Position numbers and translations under genes: made by a program. Under the pieces are notes generated by a model. That model was not told where the DNA came from. It was given only the letters and a program-made list of their open reading frames with translations, and ran no database searches. This document shows positions 48,268 to 59,011 of a stretch of DNA of 64,000 bases, one piece after another (the stretch's first letter is position 1; each line of letters opens with the position of its first letter). The DNA comes from Onchocerca lupi (Eukaryota; Nematoda; Chromadorea; Rhabditida; Onchocercidae), in contig JAOVVO010000047.1 in NCBI GenBank assembly GCA_028564675.1, forward strand, positions 166,493 through 230,492. Direction: 5' to 3'.

Positions 48268-48570
48268 TTAGCAACACAAATGGATTCTGCTAATATTAAA
48301 GTTATAATTGTGGACTTCATTTACATATCCACTTCCAGCCATTACAGGTCCAACTTTTGTGTGGAGTAGAAAGAATCCAGATCTTAAATTCTCAGTCTTA
48401 TCTCTCTGGATGAATTTAAAGAAGTAATTTGCTCCAGTGTCAGGTTGTTTCCAGCGACTCTTACGACCATTTACTTGGTCTTGTTTTGTTATGGATAACA
48501 ATTCGTTTTTGTCCAATTTAACTGCTTGCAGTTTATTTCTTAAGTAGTCTATCATGTTTACCTCAACCAA
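48268..48570 (-). pseudogene. BEL/Pao protease-region fragment
   Basis: The 100-codon frame holds DYFFKFI-like sequence (NYFFKFIQRD) followed by LRSGFFLLHTKVGPVMAGSG. The order, a LIG.D.F/W-type segment followed by (S/L)x(F/L)xLxTKVGPxxxGSG, is characteristic of the peptidase region between gag and reverse transcriptase in BEL/Pao elements. The preceding catalytic Asp part is not recognisable. It lies just inside the right LTR, as expected for a minus-strand element. Confidence 0.68.
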
Positions 48571-49080
48571 TATTATTTCTTTTTTCCCAATTTTTACCCG
48601 ATTTCTGCTTTGTTAGGAAAATATGTCTTTAGTGTCTTATTAGAATATTAAATGATTCTCAATCCTTGTTCGTCGGTTCTTTGAAGATTCAATCGATTCG
48701 TTAAATTCTTATTCATGAAAAATAACTGTAAACCGATGTCGAATTAGCGCCAAAACTTCTTCAAAAAAAATCAATGTTGTGTAATGAAGTTTTTGTTATG
48801 ACGAAATTTATTCGTAGCAACTATGTTGTACAATGAATTGGTGAATATCGATAAAACAACCGGTAATTTGGATTTCTTTTTAATAGTATCTGCGAGTTAT
48901 TGATATTAAAAATTGATAGAATATGACGAAATTTGTAAAGCGCCACTCGTCAAAAATTATTCTGTTACTAAATATGTTGCCGAAATACTTTCTGGCCATG
49001 TTGTTCGTATGCAATCGCTGAAAAACAGTATTTTTTTTCTTTTTCAATTTTTTGAAAATTTTTTGTAAAGCGATAATAAC

Positions 49081-52000
49081 TTAAATATTGCCGTCTTTTT
49101 CAGAATCAAAAATAAAATTTTTCGGAAGGATAATTAACCAGTTGATTAGACCATGACGCATCATTTCGATCTCATCCCATCCAGATTGATGTTTCTGCGC
49201 TAGTGACATCTATAAATTAGAATATATAGCTATATTGCCATTATTGATTTTTGTAAAATAATAAGAGAGTAAATGAGTAATAAAGTACGAACATTGCTAC
49301 ATCAATTTTTTTTCTTATTGGAATATTTTTCCAACTTGAAAATTTCAATTTACAAATTTTTTTGGAATTTCTTTTTTTGGGAATTTCTATTATTTTTCAA
49401 AATTTCTTTGAAATATTACATTAATGATATCTTTTATTCTTCTTTTTATTATGATTATTTTATAGAGATTACTATCAGTGCTGATATATGAGCATTCGCA
49501 TCAGCATTGACAATATTTATTTCCAACTGGCTGGATCCGGTCATGCTCTTCATGGCCGATCCAGCTGGTTTGTATAAATAAAAATGTCAATGTTCGTTTG
49601 TTCAAAATCTTAAATCTCCTAAAGTTTTTAAATACACGCCTTGTCTATATTAATTTCAAAATCTTAGATGTCGGAAAATTCTTACTTATTGCTTTGAATT
49701 TCCGAAACAACGTTGCATTAGAATATGCGCATGTTTTTATATATTTTTTATATGCACTCATTGCTGTAGCTCAGTCTGGTTAAGTGAAGAAAAAGAAAAG
49801 AGAAAGTGTATGTTACTAGTGCTGGGGAAAAAAACTGATACTTTGTAATTTGATTTGTAGTTTGGTTGGATTGGAGACTGATTCTTGCTATTGTGATTAA
49901 GCAAGGTCAGCAATAAGTGTGCAGAGGTTTTTTGTCTTGTGTGACAGAAATGAATCCTTTTGAGAAAGGTTTTATTGATTGATGAAAAGTCATTCTTTGT
50001 AACAATTGTCAGAGAATATCGAGGCAAACTGATCACTGAGTTATTCTTTCTTTTGTTGCTGATAAAAAAGAATACTGTTCAACTGAATTTTCGGATTGTT
50101 GAATTTATAATGACCATCTGGCAACGGAAGCAAGGAGCCGACTTTATGATAAGTTTGTCCTTTCACTTTGAAAGTTGGCATGAATTATGCTGTTACGATT
50201 TCTGCGCCAAACGACGTCATTTGGAAGCAGGAGTTCAAAAGTTGTATTTCCTGATGACAAATAGGAAATGCTTTGAATCGACAGTTCATCCGGCAAGCAA
50301 AGTTTTTAATAGCTTTGGGGGTTCTTCAAATTGAGTGAGTTTAATTTTTCCAGCGGCGCAACACGTCTCTTTCTTTTCTCCATTAAATTCCAGAGCCTTG
50401 CAATAAGGACATACTTCAGTTATAGTGCCGATGAGAACATACGGACTATAATCATCGGCTGGGTTGTGCCAGAATGCAAGGCGATTATAATCGCGTGATT
50501 GCTGAACACGGAGTCGTGTTTGACTCTGATTTCGTGTTTCGATGATTGTTGACTCTTTCAGCCACTCTCAGCCTATCGCGTTCATTCTGTTCAGAAAAAA
50601 GCAGATCTGAGGTTGCAGAACACGACCGACGTGCTCGTAACCATTGCATCCTCAAGTCTGGCTGCATGTCGCTCTGCTCCCGTTTGAGATATTCTTTGCC
50701 TTGTTCGCTCGTTCGCTAATGCCCGTTTTTCCTCAGTTTGATTTGCAATTGATCGTCGCATTTCTTCCGCTGCGCTACAGCGACGACCTAAGTTTGATCT
50801 ACTGCGAGGCATTATTTGGATGAATTAAAGCGGATCGATTTTACCGGAATTGTCCTCGAAATTATTTGAGAATATCGAAGCAAATTAATCACTGGATTAT
50901 TCTTTCTTTTATCATTTGTAATAGAATTCCTTGACTGTCGATTTGCTGCTGTTGCTACATCGATATGTGTCGTTGTAAAGTCGCTCTGTCGGTGTAGAAA
51001 CTCCGAACTGAGTTGTTGTTGAACTCGAATTATTGTCGAACTTGAGTTTTCGAAAATTGTTATTGAACTTGAGTTCCTAATGTTGGGAAAAATTAATTTC
51101 ACAATGCTTTTGGGTATACAATATTTTTTGTTGTTCCATTGTCTGTGTAGATATAGAGATTGTCTGGTTTGCCGATTCTAGAGCACGCCCATATAATTGT
51201 CCATGTGAGAAGCAATCCGTCTCAAGATCTAAATCGCACAATTCTAAAAATTAGCCAGAAGTTTTGTTGATGATGATTGCAAAAGCCAATCAAATTGAGG
51301 ATTGTAATCTCTCAAATTGAAATGGCATATCCGTTGAAATCATAGCAATGCGAGGAATGAGGACATTTTCACCTTTGAAAAGTCCTGTTAGGATTGCTGC
51401 TTTTCGTTGCTCATTAATTTTTTGCAAACCGCCTGCAGTTGCTAAGTTTTGGCTGGTTGATATTTCGCAACATGATAATTGGCACGTCGATTTTCAATTG
51501 CAGCACGTGTGGTAGCATCCCTGGCAGATTGAGTAAATCCAAAAATTCTGTTGGATAATTAACTGCTTTATCTGCTTCCGCAGCAGTGTCAACGGATTTG
51601 TGTATGACTGCCTGTACTGCAAAGTCCATGCATCATATTTTTCGTCGCAACTTCATGCAAATTCTTATTGATGTCGGCATCGAATATTTCAGCGCATATT
51701 ACATCATCGACTACGTTTGAAGTGATTTTGTCATAAAGCTAGACTAGAAAAGTTGTGTCAAAATGAACAACGAAAATTTACGACAAAAAGGCAATCCAAG
51801 ACATGATCTAATATTAGAAGTCAGGGAGGTAATTCATAAATTGCCTGAACGAAATACTTCATTACACACTATCATGAGTCGACATTTCTCATAAATACTC
51901 GCTTTATCTATTTGAAAGCACGTGCGTATTCGAATGCAATGCCATGTGAAAATTTCAAATCAATCGGTGAAGAACTGGAAAAGTTGTAGTAAATAGACGC

Positions 52001-52868
52001 GGTTAATGCAGAAAGTGGGCGTGCGGAAAAGATTCTGTCCGCTCATGAAGATGAGGTGCGAGGCGAGGTCAAAAAATTCGTCCGCTCATGAGCGTGTGGT
52101 GCAGGGCGGCGTCAAAAAATTCAGTCCGCTCACTTGCTTTTAGCTGTCACGGGCATATTGAAAAAAAAGTAAATATGTCTGTATAAAAAAGAACGCCTAT
52201 TCGAATGCAAGATAGTTTCAAAATTTGAAAGCAATCGGTGGAGAAATTGCAAAGGTATGTGGAATGTAACAGGGGACATTTACTGTTTTATTTATCTAGA
52301 TTGTAGGGGACAAGAAGAAGTACCGTTTTGTATAGAATTATCTTATTGTAAGAAGAACTACCTTTTTGAGATTACTTACCTTATTGTAAAGATTGTCATC
52401 TTGTCCAGCACTGCTTCGAGATTTAGAAGGTATCAGTGTCGGAAAATCGGTCGATTTCTGGATTACTTTTTTATACTTTATTATTACCAGTTATTAAATA
52501 TTATTAAATTGATGAACTTTAAACTGATATCTCGAAAATTTCTTACAAACCTTACTGGCTCCAGTCCCGTGCTATATTCCGATATGTTTGAACTTGTAGA
52601 AGCAACGAATTCCTTTTCCTTCTTTTCATTATTTTCTTGTTCCGTACGAGTATTAGATGATTGAATGATCGATTCTGGTGAACGAGGTTTCAAATGAAAT
52701 CGTTTTTGCGCACGCTGCAACTTAATTACGTTTAGTACACCATAGTTTGTGTCACTTTATCCTAAATTAACCTAATAACCATAGCTGCTGAATGTCACGT
52801 TCAACGTATACGAATTTATTCCTAACAATTGCAGTTCGAAGAAGTGATTTGTGATAAATTCTTCCCAT
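49081..52868 (-). CDS. Small gene of uncertain family, IER/SERTA-like start
   Basis: Proposed minus-strand exons are about 52868-52812 (or to 52780), 52556-52714, 52380-52457 and 49081-49209. Exons two and three are well supported by CAG acceptors, GTAAGG and GTAAGT donors, matching phase and clean frames (RAQKRFHLKPRSPES...STGLEP, then KSTDFPTLIPSKSRSSAGQD). The last reads MSLAQKHQSGWDEIEMMRHG and ends at a stop at 49081. The first contains MGRIYHKSLLRTAIVRNKF, with VYVERDI beyond it; this recalls the helical start of IER2/IER5 and SERTA-type regulators (xLHKSLLxxxxLRxAxxxY), a resemblance I rate as tentative. The join of exon one to two is unsettled: the full VYVERDIQQLW reading does not keep phase, while a GTATAC donor at 52811 does. 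The product would be small, hydrophilic and Ser-rich, perhaps nuclear. The last intron holds the Helitron relic. Confidence 0.5.
49500..49560 (+). repeat. Strong hairpin at Helitron edge
   Basis: CTGGATCCGGTCATG and CATGGCCGATCCAG, about 49532-49565, fold around CTCTT with outer CCAACTGG/CCAGCTGG pairing as well. It sits directly left of the Helitron 5'-type end at about 49566. Helitron 3' ends carry a hairpin just before CTRR, so it may be an old 3' terminus, but the CTRR end is not clear. A terminator or chance palindrome remains possible. Confidence 0.45.
50340..50812 (-). pseudogene. Helitron Rep N-terminal fragment
   Basis: From the methionine at 50812 the frame reads MPRSRSNLGRRCSAAEEMRR, then an Arg/Glu-rich helix typical of Helitron N-termini. 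After a frameshift come LFSEQNERDRLRVAERV and RLAFWHNPADDYSPYVLIG. Further downstream is a zinc-binding stretch with VCPYCKALEFNGEKKETCC and AAGKIKL, the conserved Helitron CxxC...C motif before the Rep domain. HUH nuclease motifs themselves are missing and stops break the reading. It is non-functional. Confidence 0.78.
51115..51715 (-). pseudogene. Helitron Rep-helicase junction fragment
   Basis: Beginning near 51715 the minus strand reads VVDDVICAEIFDADINKN and KNMMHGLC, the segment of Helitron Rep that precedes the HGPC-type motif. It then passes directly, after a frame change, into the helicase end: DKAVNYPTEFLDLLNLPGML, VLQLKIDVPIIMLRNINQPK and, near 51140, YIYTDNGTTKNIVY. The whole helicase core between these is deleted. 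The same fusion-like deletion style appears in the copy at 15101. Confidence 0.72.
52037..52133 (+). repeat. 43-44 bp GC-rich tandem repeat
   Basis: GTCCGCTCATGA begins at 52037 and 52080, and GTCCGCTCAC at 52124; each is followed by a G-rich stretch and GTCAAAAAATTC. Period 43-44 bases, about 2.3 copies. It is markedly GC-richer than its surroundings and lies between two Helitron 5'-end-like copies, so it may be internal Helitron sequence. Confidence 0.85.
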
Positions 52869-53024
52869 TCGTTCTGATAGTGATAAGTATCGTATCGTTA
52901 CCATCAAATAACACAGAAAATCAATGATTCTGCTTCAATCAACATTCCCATTCAATTTATGTTGATAAGTAGGATAATACTGGAATTGTAACGGAAATTG
53001 CTCCTTGATATTTTATGTCGATAG

Positions 53025-53125
53025 AATATTTGTGGAGAGAAGAGCAAACATTTTAGCGGAAGATGAGGAAACAATGGCAATGCTATTTGTTAAACCATCT
53101 TTTATGGATATCAAAATATTCACTG
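53025..53125 (+). other. Orphan candidate exon
   Basis: Between ATGTCGATAG and a consensus ACTG/GTAAGTT donor, the frame reads IFVERRANILAEDEETMAM then LFVKPSFMDIKIFT without stops. Codon character is good, but no flanking exon on this strand completes it and the family is unknown. The antisense frame is also partly open. It may be the 5' exon of an unseen transcript or chance. Confidence 0.25.
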
Positions 53126-53648
53126 GTAAGTTAACTACAAAGTAAATTTAATAATATATTACGGCAATTAGAACTTTCCTATTTTCGGATACGATCACCT
53201 ACACGACCGTATACCCTACTAAGTGCTTCTATTTTGAAACATTCATATTGTTGCCGATAATTTCTTATCGATAGAAATGCAGTACAAATAGGAAAATTAA
53301 CGAAGTCGATAATCTTAAATAGTGAACTATTTAGATGAACAACCTGAATAATAAAAAATACGCTATTTTACTTATGAAAATGATATGCTAAATTGCCAAA
53401 AATTATATGATATTACGTGTTTATGCTCATTTAAAAAATTTCCATTTCTGCCGACTAATTAATACGATTGTATTCTTAGTTTCATATCCATAATTATACG
53501 TTTCTCAGTTTCATATCTGCGCAATTATATTTATTCGATGAATAAGTTTGTCTGTCTAATAATGCAGAATATATTTGTTTATATTAATTAAAATTAGATT
53601 TGTTTCAAGGACAGAACGAGAGAAGGAAAAAGAAAAAAAGAGAAAGGA
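53126..53648. other. Spacer, nothing recognised
   Basis: AT-rich non-coding sequence between the orphan exon and the small membrane-protein gene. Confidence 0.4.
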
Positions 53649-54059
53649 TTATTTTTTAACCTGATAATCACGAATGTTCCAGCTGAATATTATGGTAGCA
53701 ATGATACCCATTAGTGTAAGTGTTACAACGCTTACGATTCGCATTATTTTATGAAAATTTGGCACTTCTTCAAGATTATTTTGAATGGCAACAAAAATTG
53801 TCTCCTGAAATATTGTCTCCAGGATCAATTTATATTTATAATTCCTATAATAAAATTTGACACATATGAACTTAAAATTTGATAAAATTTTCAAAGATTG
53901 GAACCTTTTTTTTGTTTCTTTATTGATCTAATGAACACTGAAGTAATATTTTTTTATTTCACTTAGACATACCTTATTAATTGCTACGGCATTATTCTGT
54001 AACTGTACAGTTAATGCCATACTAAGGCTAAATAATAGGGCATAAATTTTCCGGGACAT
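53649..54059 (-). CDS. Small two-exon single-pass membrane protein
   Basis: Exons 53973-54059 and 53649-53804 join in phase 0 through GTATGT and TTTCAG sites to give 80 residues. Residues 1-20 (MSRKIYALLFSLSMALTVQL) form a signal peptide. A short extracellular stretch (NNAVAINKETIFVAIQNNLE and about ten more residues) follows, then a membrane helix (IVSVVTLTLMGIIATIIFSW, about 48-69) and a short polar tail ending QVKK. A TTCATTCAG acceptor-like site about 25 bases upstream of the ATG suggests trans-splicing. No family recognised; type I single-pass topology is inferred. The KK at the end (QVKK) is not a proper KKxx signal. Confidence 0.68.
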
Positions 54060-55356
54060 ACCGACCGCTTCCTATTACTTATCTGAATGAAATATTCATC
54101 GACTAATGAATTTAAACAATTTTTTAAAAAATGCTTCTCAGCGGAATATATTTAAAAGTATTAAACAATTACATGCACTTTTTTCTCAATTTCAACTCTC
54201 AATTTTTTTCAATTTAAAGTGATTACTCGATTAAGAAACTTCATAAGGCCGAAACACTGAAATAATAAGTTCCATTCTGATTTAACCATTTTCTGCATGT
54301 TTATATGGCTATAATTTATTGGTTTGTTTATTTATTTATCCTTTTATTATATACACTGCTTCAAAGCAAAAGAAAGGTAAACAGTGAAAATTCTATTAAT
54401 ATTTCAAATTTATTAATAACAATTAAAAATAAGAGGAAAATTAAACTACTGGCAATGGATTGTATCTGTGTAAAGATGGAAAAAATTGATTTTAAGAAAG
54501 GAACTAAATTATGAAATTAAAATTAGGTCATTCAATAATCTCTGATTAAATAAATGCCATTTGCGAAATGTACAAGTTTCAATCATTACGGTCATCATCA
54601 TTCATTTTGAATTCGAACTTGACTGTATCGCCTGATGTTTATTGGATTATTTAAAATATCGTCTTTAATATCTTCACAATTTTTTCAATAAATTAAGGAT
54701 GATTTAATTAGTTAACTGAACTAACAAGAATATAATTTGTTGCAATTTTTTTACCTGATAATTCACGATTTACGGAGAGACAGATGGTATAGATTTTAAA
54801 TATTGTTAAGCTAATAAAATATTTGTGATAAATTATCCAATAATTTATCAATGATTAAAGCTATTTCCTTTTTAAACTAACAACTAACAATTAAAGTACT
54901 TCAAAGTTTCTAATTAGCTTCAAGTAAAACAAAATTATTGCAACCAGTAATTGGGAAAGAAGATAATCGATAATATGGAAATTATTATATGACATATAGT
55001 TCTTCTCTTTCTTTTTTCATTTGGCGAAACAATTTCATAAATAAATGAATTTGGGCAATTTGATGAGGAAAAAATTTAAATCAAGTCAGATGCCTGAAAT
55101 TATGGAACTATAATGCATTAATAGTAATGTATTCTAAAATAAAGGAATTTGAAGAAAAACGTAAGAACAATTTTGCAAAAAAACAGCACAAATAGAATAA
55201 ATAAAATAGTAGAATTTATTTGAGGGTGAAAAAAAGATTAGAAGAGAAAAGTCCACTTTTTTTTTTCTTTTTTTTTTTTTGAAAGATGATTATCATACAA
55301 ATTTCACATTCAAATTTATATTCAGATTTCAAGAATACATGATTTCCGGGAGAATT
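54060..55356. other. Intergenic, nothing recognised
   Basis: AT-rich, with T runs near 55258-55281. This lies between two divergently oriented genes (minus-strand membrane protein, plus-strand acyltransferase), so it should hold both promoters; no specific element was identified. Confidence 0.4.
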
Positions 55357-55432
55357 ATTAGAAATCACGTCGTGTTAGCTCATATTTAAATAGAAGTAGA
55401 AATCACATCATGTTGACTCATATTTAAATGAG
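55357..55432 (+). repeat. 38-bp tandem duplication
   Basis: AGAAATCACGTCGTGTTAGC-TCATATTTAAAT is followed by AGAAATCACATCATGTTGAC-TCATATTTAAAT with four substitutions. It lies about 140 bases upstream of the acyltransferase start. Confidence 0.75.
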
Positions 55433-55572
55433 TTTTCTTGAAAAAAAAATTTTTTCAGATGTTGTTTCAATGAATTTTGGCAAAAAAAAAAAAGAAGACT
55501 GAAAGAAATTAAGAAATCTTTGCATAACGATCGATGTGAATGATATGATGATATGAACATAAGAATCATCAA

Positions 55573-58500
55573 ATGAAATTTTTACGATATATTTTTCGTC
55601 CATTATTGGGCATCATCTTTGCTCTTATTCTTTTGTTGACATCATTTTTTGGTAATTCAGTGATAACGCTAACATTGCCAATGCTTTTTTTCAATCGTCA
55701 TTATCAGTGGCGTTTATTAATTGATCGAAGCATCAGTTTCTGGATTATTATTCCTATTGTAAGTTTCAATCTCTTAATATTAAACTTAATTCATATATAT
55801 AATCATTATGCCCATGAACGTTATAATTTATTCATAGCATTTTTTTGTTTCTGATTATCTAAAAGAAATTTCTAATAAATTTCCAGTTGGAATGATTTTA
55901 TGATGAAATGATAATTATCAATGAAATCGCCTTTCTTCAATCAAACTTTTCATTCAAAATGATAAATGATTAAAATGAATAACTGGTATTAATAGGAATG
56001 GATAAAGTAACATCTAGTTGATAAAAAGTTAATATTATTAGATTATACTATCCAATTCAAAGGGTAACATAATAGCTTTAGTATAAGATAGATTATTTTG
56101 ATACTAGCCTACATTTGAATTAGAAGGATTGATTAAAAGAATGGTTTTTAATATAAATTTCTTTTAAAAAGTTAATCCTCTATATATTATATGCCAGGAA
56201 ATTTATAACGTTTAGATTTATATGCTGGCAGATTTATGTTCAGAATTTTATATCCATTGAAAAATTTATGATATTTAGAATTGGTAATTGTTACTTCTTT
56301 TTTGCTTAATTTATATCAGAAAGATTTAAGAATGCATAATTTGAATAATCGATAATAGAAGCTTTTACAAAGCTTTGTAAGAAATAATCATCATTCATTT
56401 CAGGCTTTATTGGAATACATATTTGGTATGGAAATCAAGGTAACAGGCGATATGATCGATTATGATTATCCAGCAATTATAATAATGAATCACCGGACAA
56501 GACTTGATTGGATGTATTTTTGGGCGGCACTATTTAAGATAAATCCATGGCTACTAACTAGTTCAAAAATTGTTTTGAAAGCTGAACTTCGTTATATGCC
56601 GGCAGCAGGTTTCCTTTCTCATGTTTTCATAATTCTACATGGAATTATTTCAAATATTTGATTAAGAATTGCTACTTTGTTATTTTTGTATTTTTTATTT
56701 AGCAATTATAATTAAAATTAAATCGATTAAATTATTTAAAAATTGAAACGAATAGTAATTGATTGAACATTGCATTATTATTTCACTCATTGAAGATTTT
56801 GAAAAATTTGATGAGAAATTTACAGACTTCTTCTTGTCTAAAAATTTTGTAATAGCAACACTTCGTTTAATGTGTGTGATTAAAATTAAATTGATCTAAA
56901 TCAGTTTAAAAACGAAACGAATAGGAATTAACTGAATATTGCAGAACTGTTTGATTTATTAAAGGTTTTGGAATGGAAGCAAATCAGTTCATCTTTTTGG
57001 ATCGTAAAATAAAAACAGATAAGGCACGTATTTCGGAAGCAATTCATTATTATGCATCTATTGGAAACAATTATCAGGTTCAGCCTTTTAAACTGTCAAT
57101 TGTATTTTTCGTGATCAGAATTTGCCTGCAAACGTGCAGCTATTCCAATATAGTAATCACAAAATTACTTAATGCTGAAATTACAGATGGAAACAATCAG
57201 ATAGTTTCCATCTAAAGGAATCCTTTAAAGGAAAAAATACATTGGTTAATGCATAATATCTAATTAACTTTTTTTACTAGTTGAAAAAAAAAAAAACCAC
57301 CACAAACTTGCATTAAATTTGTCTCATCGAAAAAAATCATTGCAAAGAAAAAAGAAAAAAGAAAAAAAAACATTAATTGTTGTACGATGTCTAATTAACT
57401 CTTTTTAGAAGACTTAAAAAAAAAAAAACACCACTAATTTGCATTAAATTTCCGTTATCAAATATCTTCTGGAAATGAAACACGATTCTGAATTTTTTTC
57501 TATAAAAATATATTTATTGAAATAAAAAGAATTCACTTTAATATTATCAACATCGAATACAACATAATAGAAAACCAGAAAAGATCGGCCAAATCTTCAT
57601 TGTAAAATGTTCCATATTATTTGATATATTATCATAAATTTCTATGCAACTAATCCAAACTTTTGCATTTCAGCCATTTTTTTCCAATTTCAAACAACTT
57701 CATCACAATCTTTTTTTTTAGATATTATTATTTCCTGAAGGAACCGACAAAACATCTCACACAACGACGAAAAGTAATGTGTATGCAAAAAAGAATGGTT
57801 TAAAACAATTGAACAATTTAATCTATCCTCGTTCGGCCGGATTTATTCATCTTATCAATGAAATGAGACGACGTTCGTTTATTAAATTATGTATTACACT
57901 AAATTATCAATGGAAATAATAAGAAAAAAATAAGATAGTAAAAGACAGAAAAAGACTCTCTCTGTTTCCAATGAAAAAATTTATGGTTTAGATAATTACA
58001 TCGAATGTATCTATGATGTAACTATCGCTTATCCAGTAAATATTGTTCAATCTGAAGCTGGCCTTTTCTTAACTGGTCGTATACCACAAAAAGTATTATT
58101 TCATATTGAACGAATTGATCTGTCATGTATTCCGCTTAAAGATCATGATATTGCTCAATGGATAAATGAGTACCTACTTTTTATCCCATTTTAATTGAAA
58201 GTTTCCAAATATATTAGTAGGACGAAAATTAAGAGATATGGGACATGTCAGAGGTGCTGAAAACTAAATTAAAAAAAAAAAAAATGAAGCAAGGTAAGGA
58301 AAATATTGTTAGAAATTAGACGTGCTTAGAGAGAAAAAGACATGAGAAACTCCCATGGAATACAATTAAAGTTAGATATGGAAGGTAAACAAAAAGAAAA
58401 ATTTCAATTCTTAAAAATTCTTTTCAATTTCAATTTTTTTCCAGAATGAAGCAATTTCTAGGTTATGGATTGCGAAGGATGAGAAATTAGATTTATTTCA

Positions 58501-59011
58501 CTCACAGCAATCACCACGCATACATTTCCCAAATGATAGGAATAAATTTGTATGGAAGGTAGGTGAATAACAAATTCAGAACTGAATGATGAAGATAAAC
58601 GGTATATTAGTTTGAGAAAGGAAGAAGGTAGATTTATTGATGATAAATCATTTCAGGATGATAATCCACTTCATAAAATGGTCAAATTATTTACACTATG
58701 TTTTTGGTCATTCATGACTGCTTTTTGGTTCTATCACTTAACATTTCTACGATTCGTTCAGGTTAAAAGCACTCAATCCTTTTTGTAACATAACTATTAA
58801 TAGACATAATCAAGTAATCCAATCGCAGTTATGCTTTGTTCACATAAGTTGCTAAGACTAAACAAGATCTGAATATGACCAATAAATTTAGGTGCTCTTT
58901 GGATATTTTATTTTTTTATCTGCTTATGTATATGCAAAGTATGGTGGAATACAACGAATGGTTTATATCAAATGGTGGCATGTAATGAAAGCCGAAACAG
59001 TTCACTCGTGA
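55573..59011 (+). CDS. Lysophospholipid acyltransferase, LCLAT1/acl-8 type
   Basis: Membrane enzyme of the PlsC superfamily that transfers acyl chains to lysophospholipids; LCLAT1/ALCAT1 relatives act on lysocardiolipin and lysophosphatidylinositol in ER or mitochondria-associated membrane. Eight exons stay in phase: 55573-55758, 56404-56608, 56965-57077, 57722-57890, 57992-58169, 58462-58558, 58657-58761 and 58892-59011, giving 390 residues. An N-terminal membrane segment (about 10-30) precedes the HX4D active site NHRTRLDWMY (His92, Asp97), the acceptor-binding LFPEGTDKT (about 172-180), NLIYPRSAGF and YDVTIAYP, all four acyltransferase blocks. Two hydrophobic segments near the C-terminus (CFWSFMTAFWFYHLTFL and LFGYFIFLSAYVYA) complete the LCLAT1-like layout. 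Exon 4 was run to the GTATTA donor and exon 6 begun after TTTCTAG because only these restore phase and alignment length. NHRTRLDW is typical of the LCLAT1 group rather than AGPAT1/2. Confidence 0.92.
56690..56960 (+). repeat. Duplicated segment in acyltransferase intron 2
   Basis: ATTAAAATTAAATCGATTAAATTATTTAAAAATTGAAACGAATAGTAATTGA-type sequence at about 56710-56765 recurs at about 56880-56935 with scattered changes, about 170 bases apart. It lies wholly within the intron. Confidence 0.6.
57235..57470 (+). repeat. Duplicated segment in acyltransferase intron 3
   Basis: A unit with CATTGGTTAATGCATAATAT, CTAATTAACTTTTT, an A run, ACCACCACAAACTTGCATTA and AATTTG (57240-57320) is repeated, diverged, at 57370-57455. 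Period is about 130 bases. Non-coding. Confidence 0.68.

Larger units (their letters stand above)
46328..48990 (-). mobile_element. Degraded BEL/Pao LTR retrotransposon
   Basis: Two direct repeats bound the element: TGTTGTATAGTGAAGTCTTT... from 46328 to about 46525 and TGTTGTGTAATGAAGTTTTT... from 48775 to about 48985. They share landmarks throughout (ATGACRAAATTTATTC, GAATRTCGATAA, TGGATTTCTTTTT-like, GGTTATTG, CCRCTCG) with heavy divergence. Minus-strand coding between them reads, in order, a retropepsin-like region (48570-48268) and a reverse transcriptase (about 47900-47382) of the BEL/Pao clade. The internal part is only about 2.2 kb and has frameshifts, so gag, RNase H and integrase are mostly lost. 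LTR divergence implies an old insertion. It lies between the otubain gene and the 3' end of the minus-strand gene at 49081. Confidence 0.8.
49563..52256 (-). mobile_element. Scrambled Helitron relic(s)
   Basis: The left edge (49566-49810, + orientation) repeats the 5' end seen in the DAK intron: TATAAATAAAAATGTCAATG, TTCGTTTGTTCAAAATCTTA, AACGTTGCATTAGAATATG and GCTCAGTCTGGTTAAGTG. Minus-strand coding contains, from right to left, a Rep piece fused to a helicase C-terminus (51700-51115), then a Helitron N-terminal region (50812 to about 50340). The leader GAGAATATCGA(A/G)GCAAA...TTATTCTTTCTTTT is present twice (50012 and 50866). Two further 5'-end copies in minus orientation (51930-51988 and 52195-52256) flank a 43-base tandem repeat. 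Several insertions or rearranged rolling-circle copies are needed to explain this order. It all falls in an intron of the minus-strand gene. Confidence 0.75.

Noticed and set aside
49960..50334. 124-codon plus-strand frame
   Set aside because: Antisense of the Helitron Rep region, whose minus-strand reading has recognisable family motifs.
52257..52664. 135-codon plus-strand frame
   Set aside because: It lies opposite two well-supported minus-strand exons (52380-52457 and 52556-52714) and has no family character.
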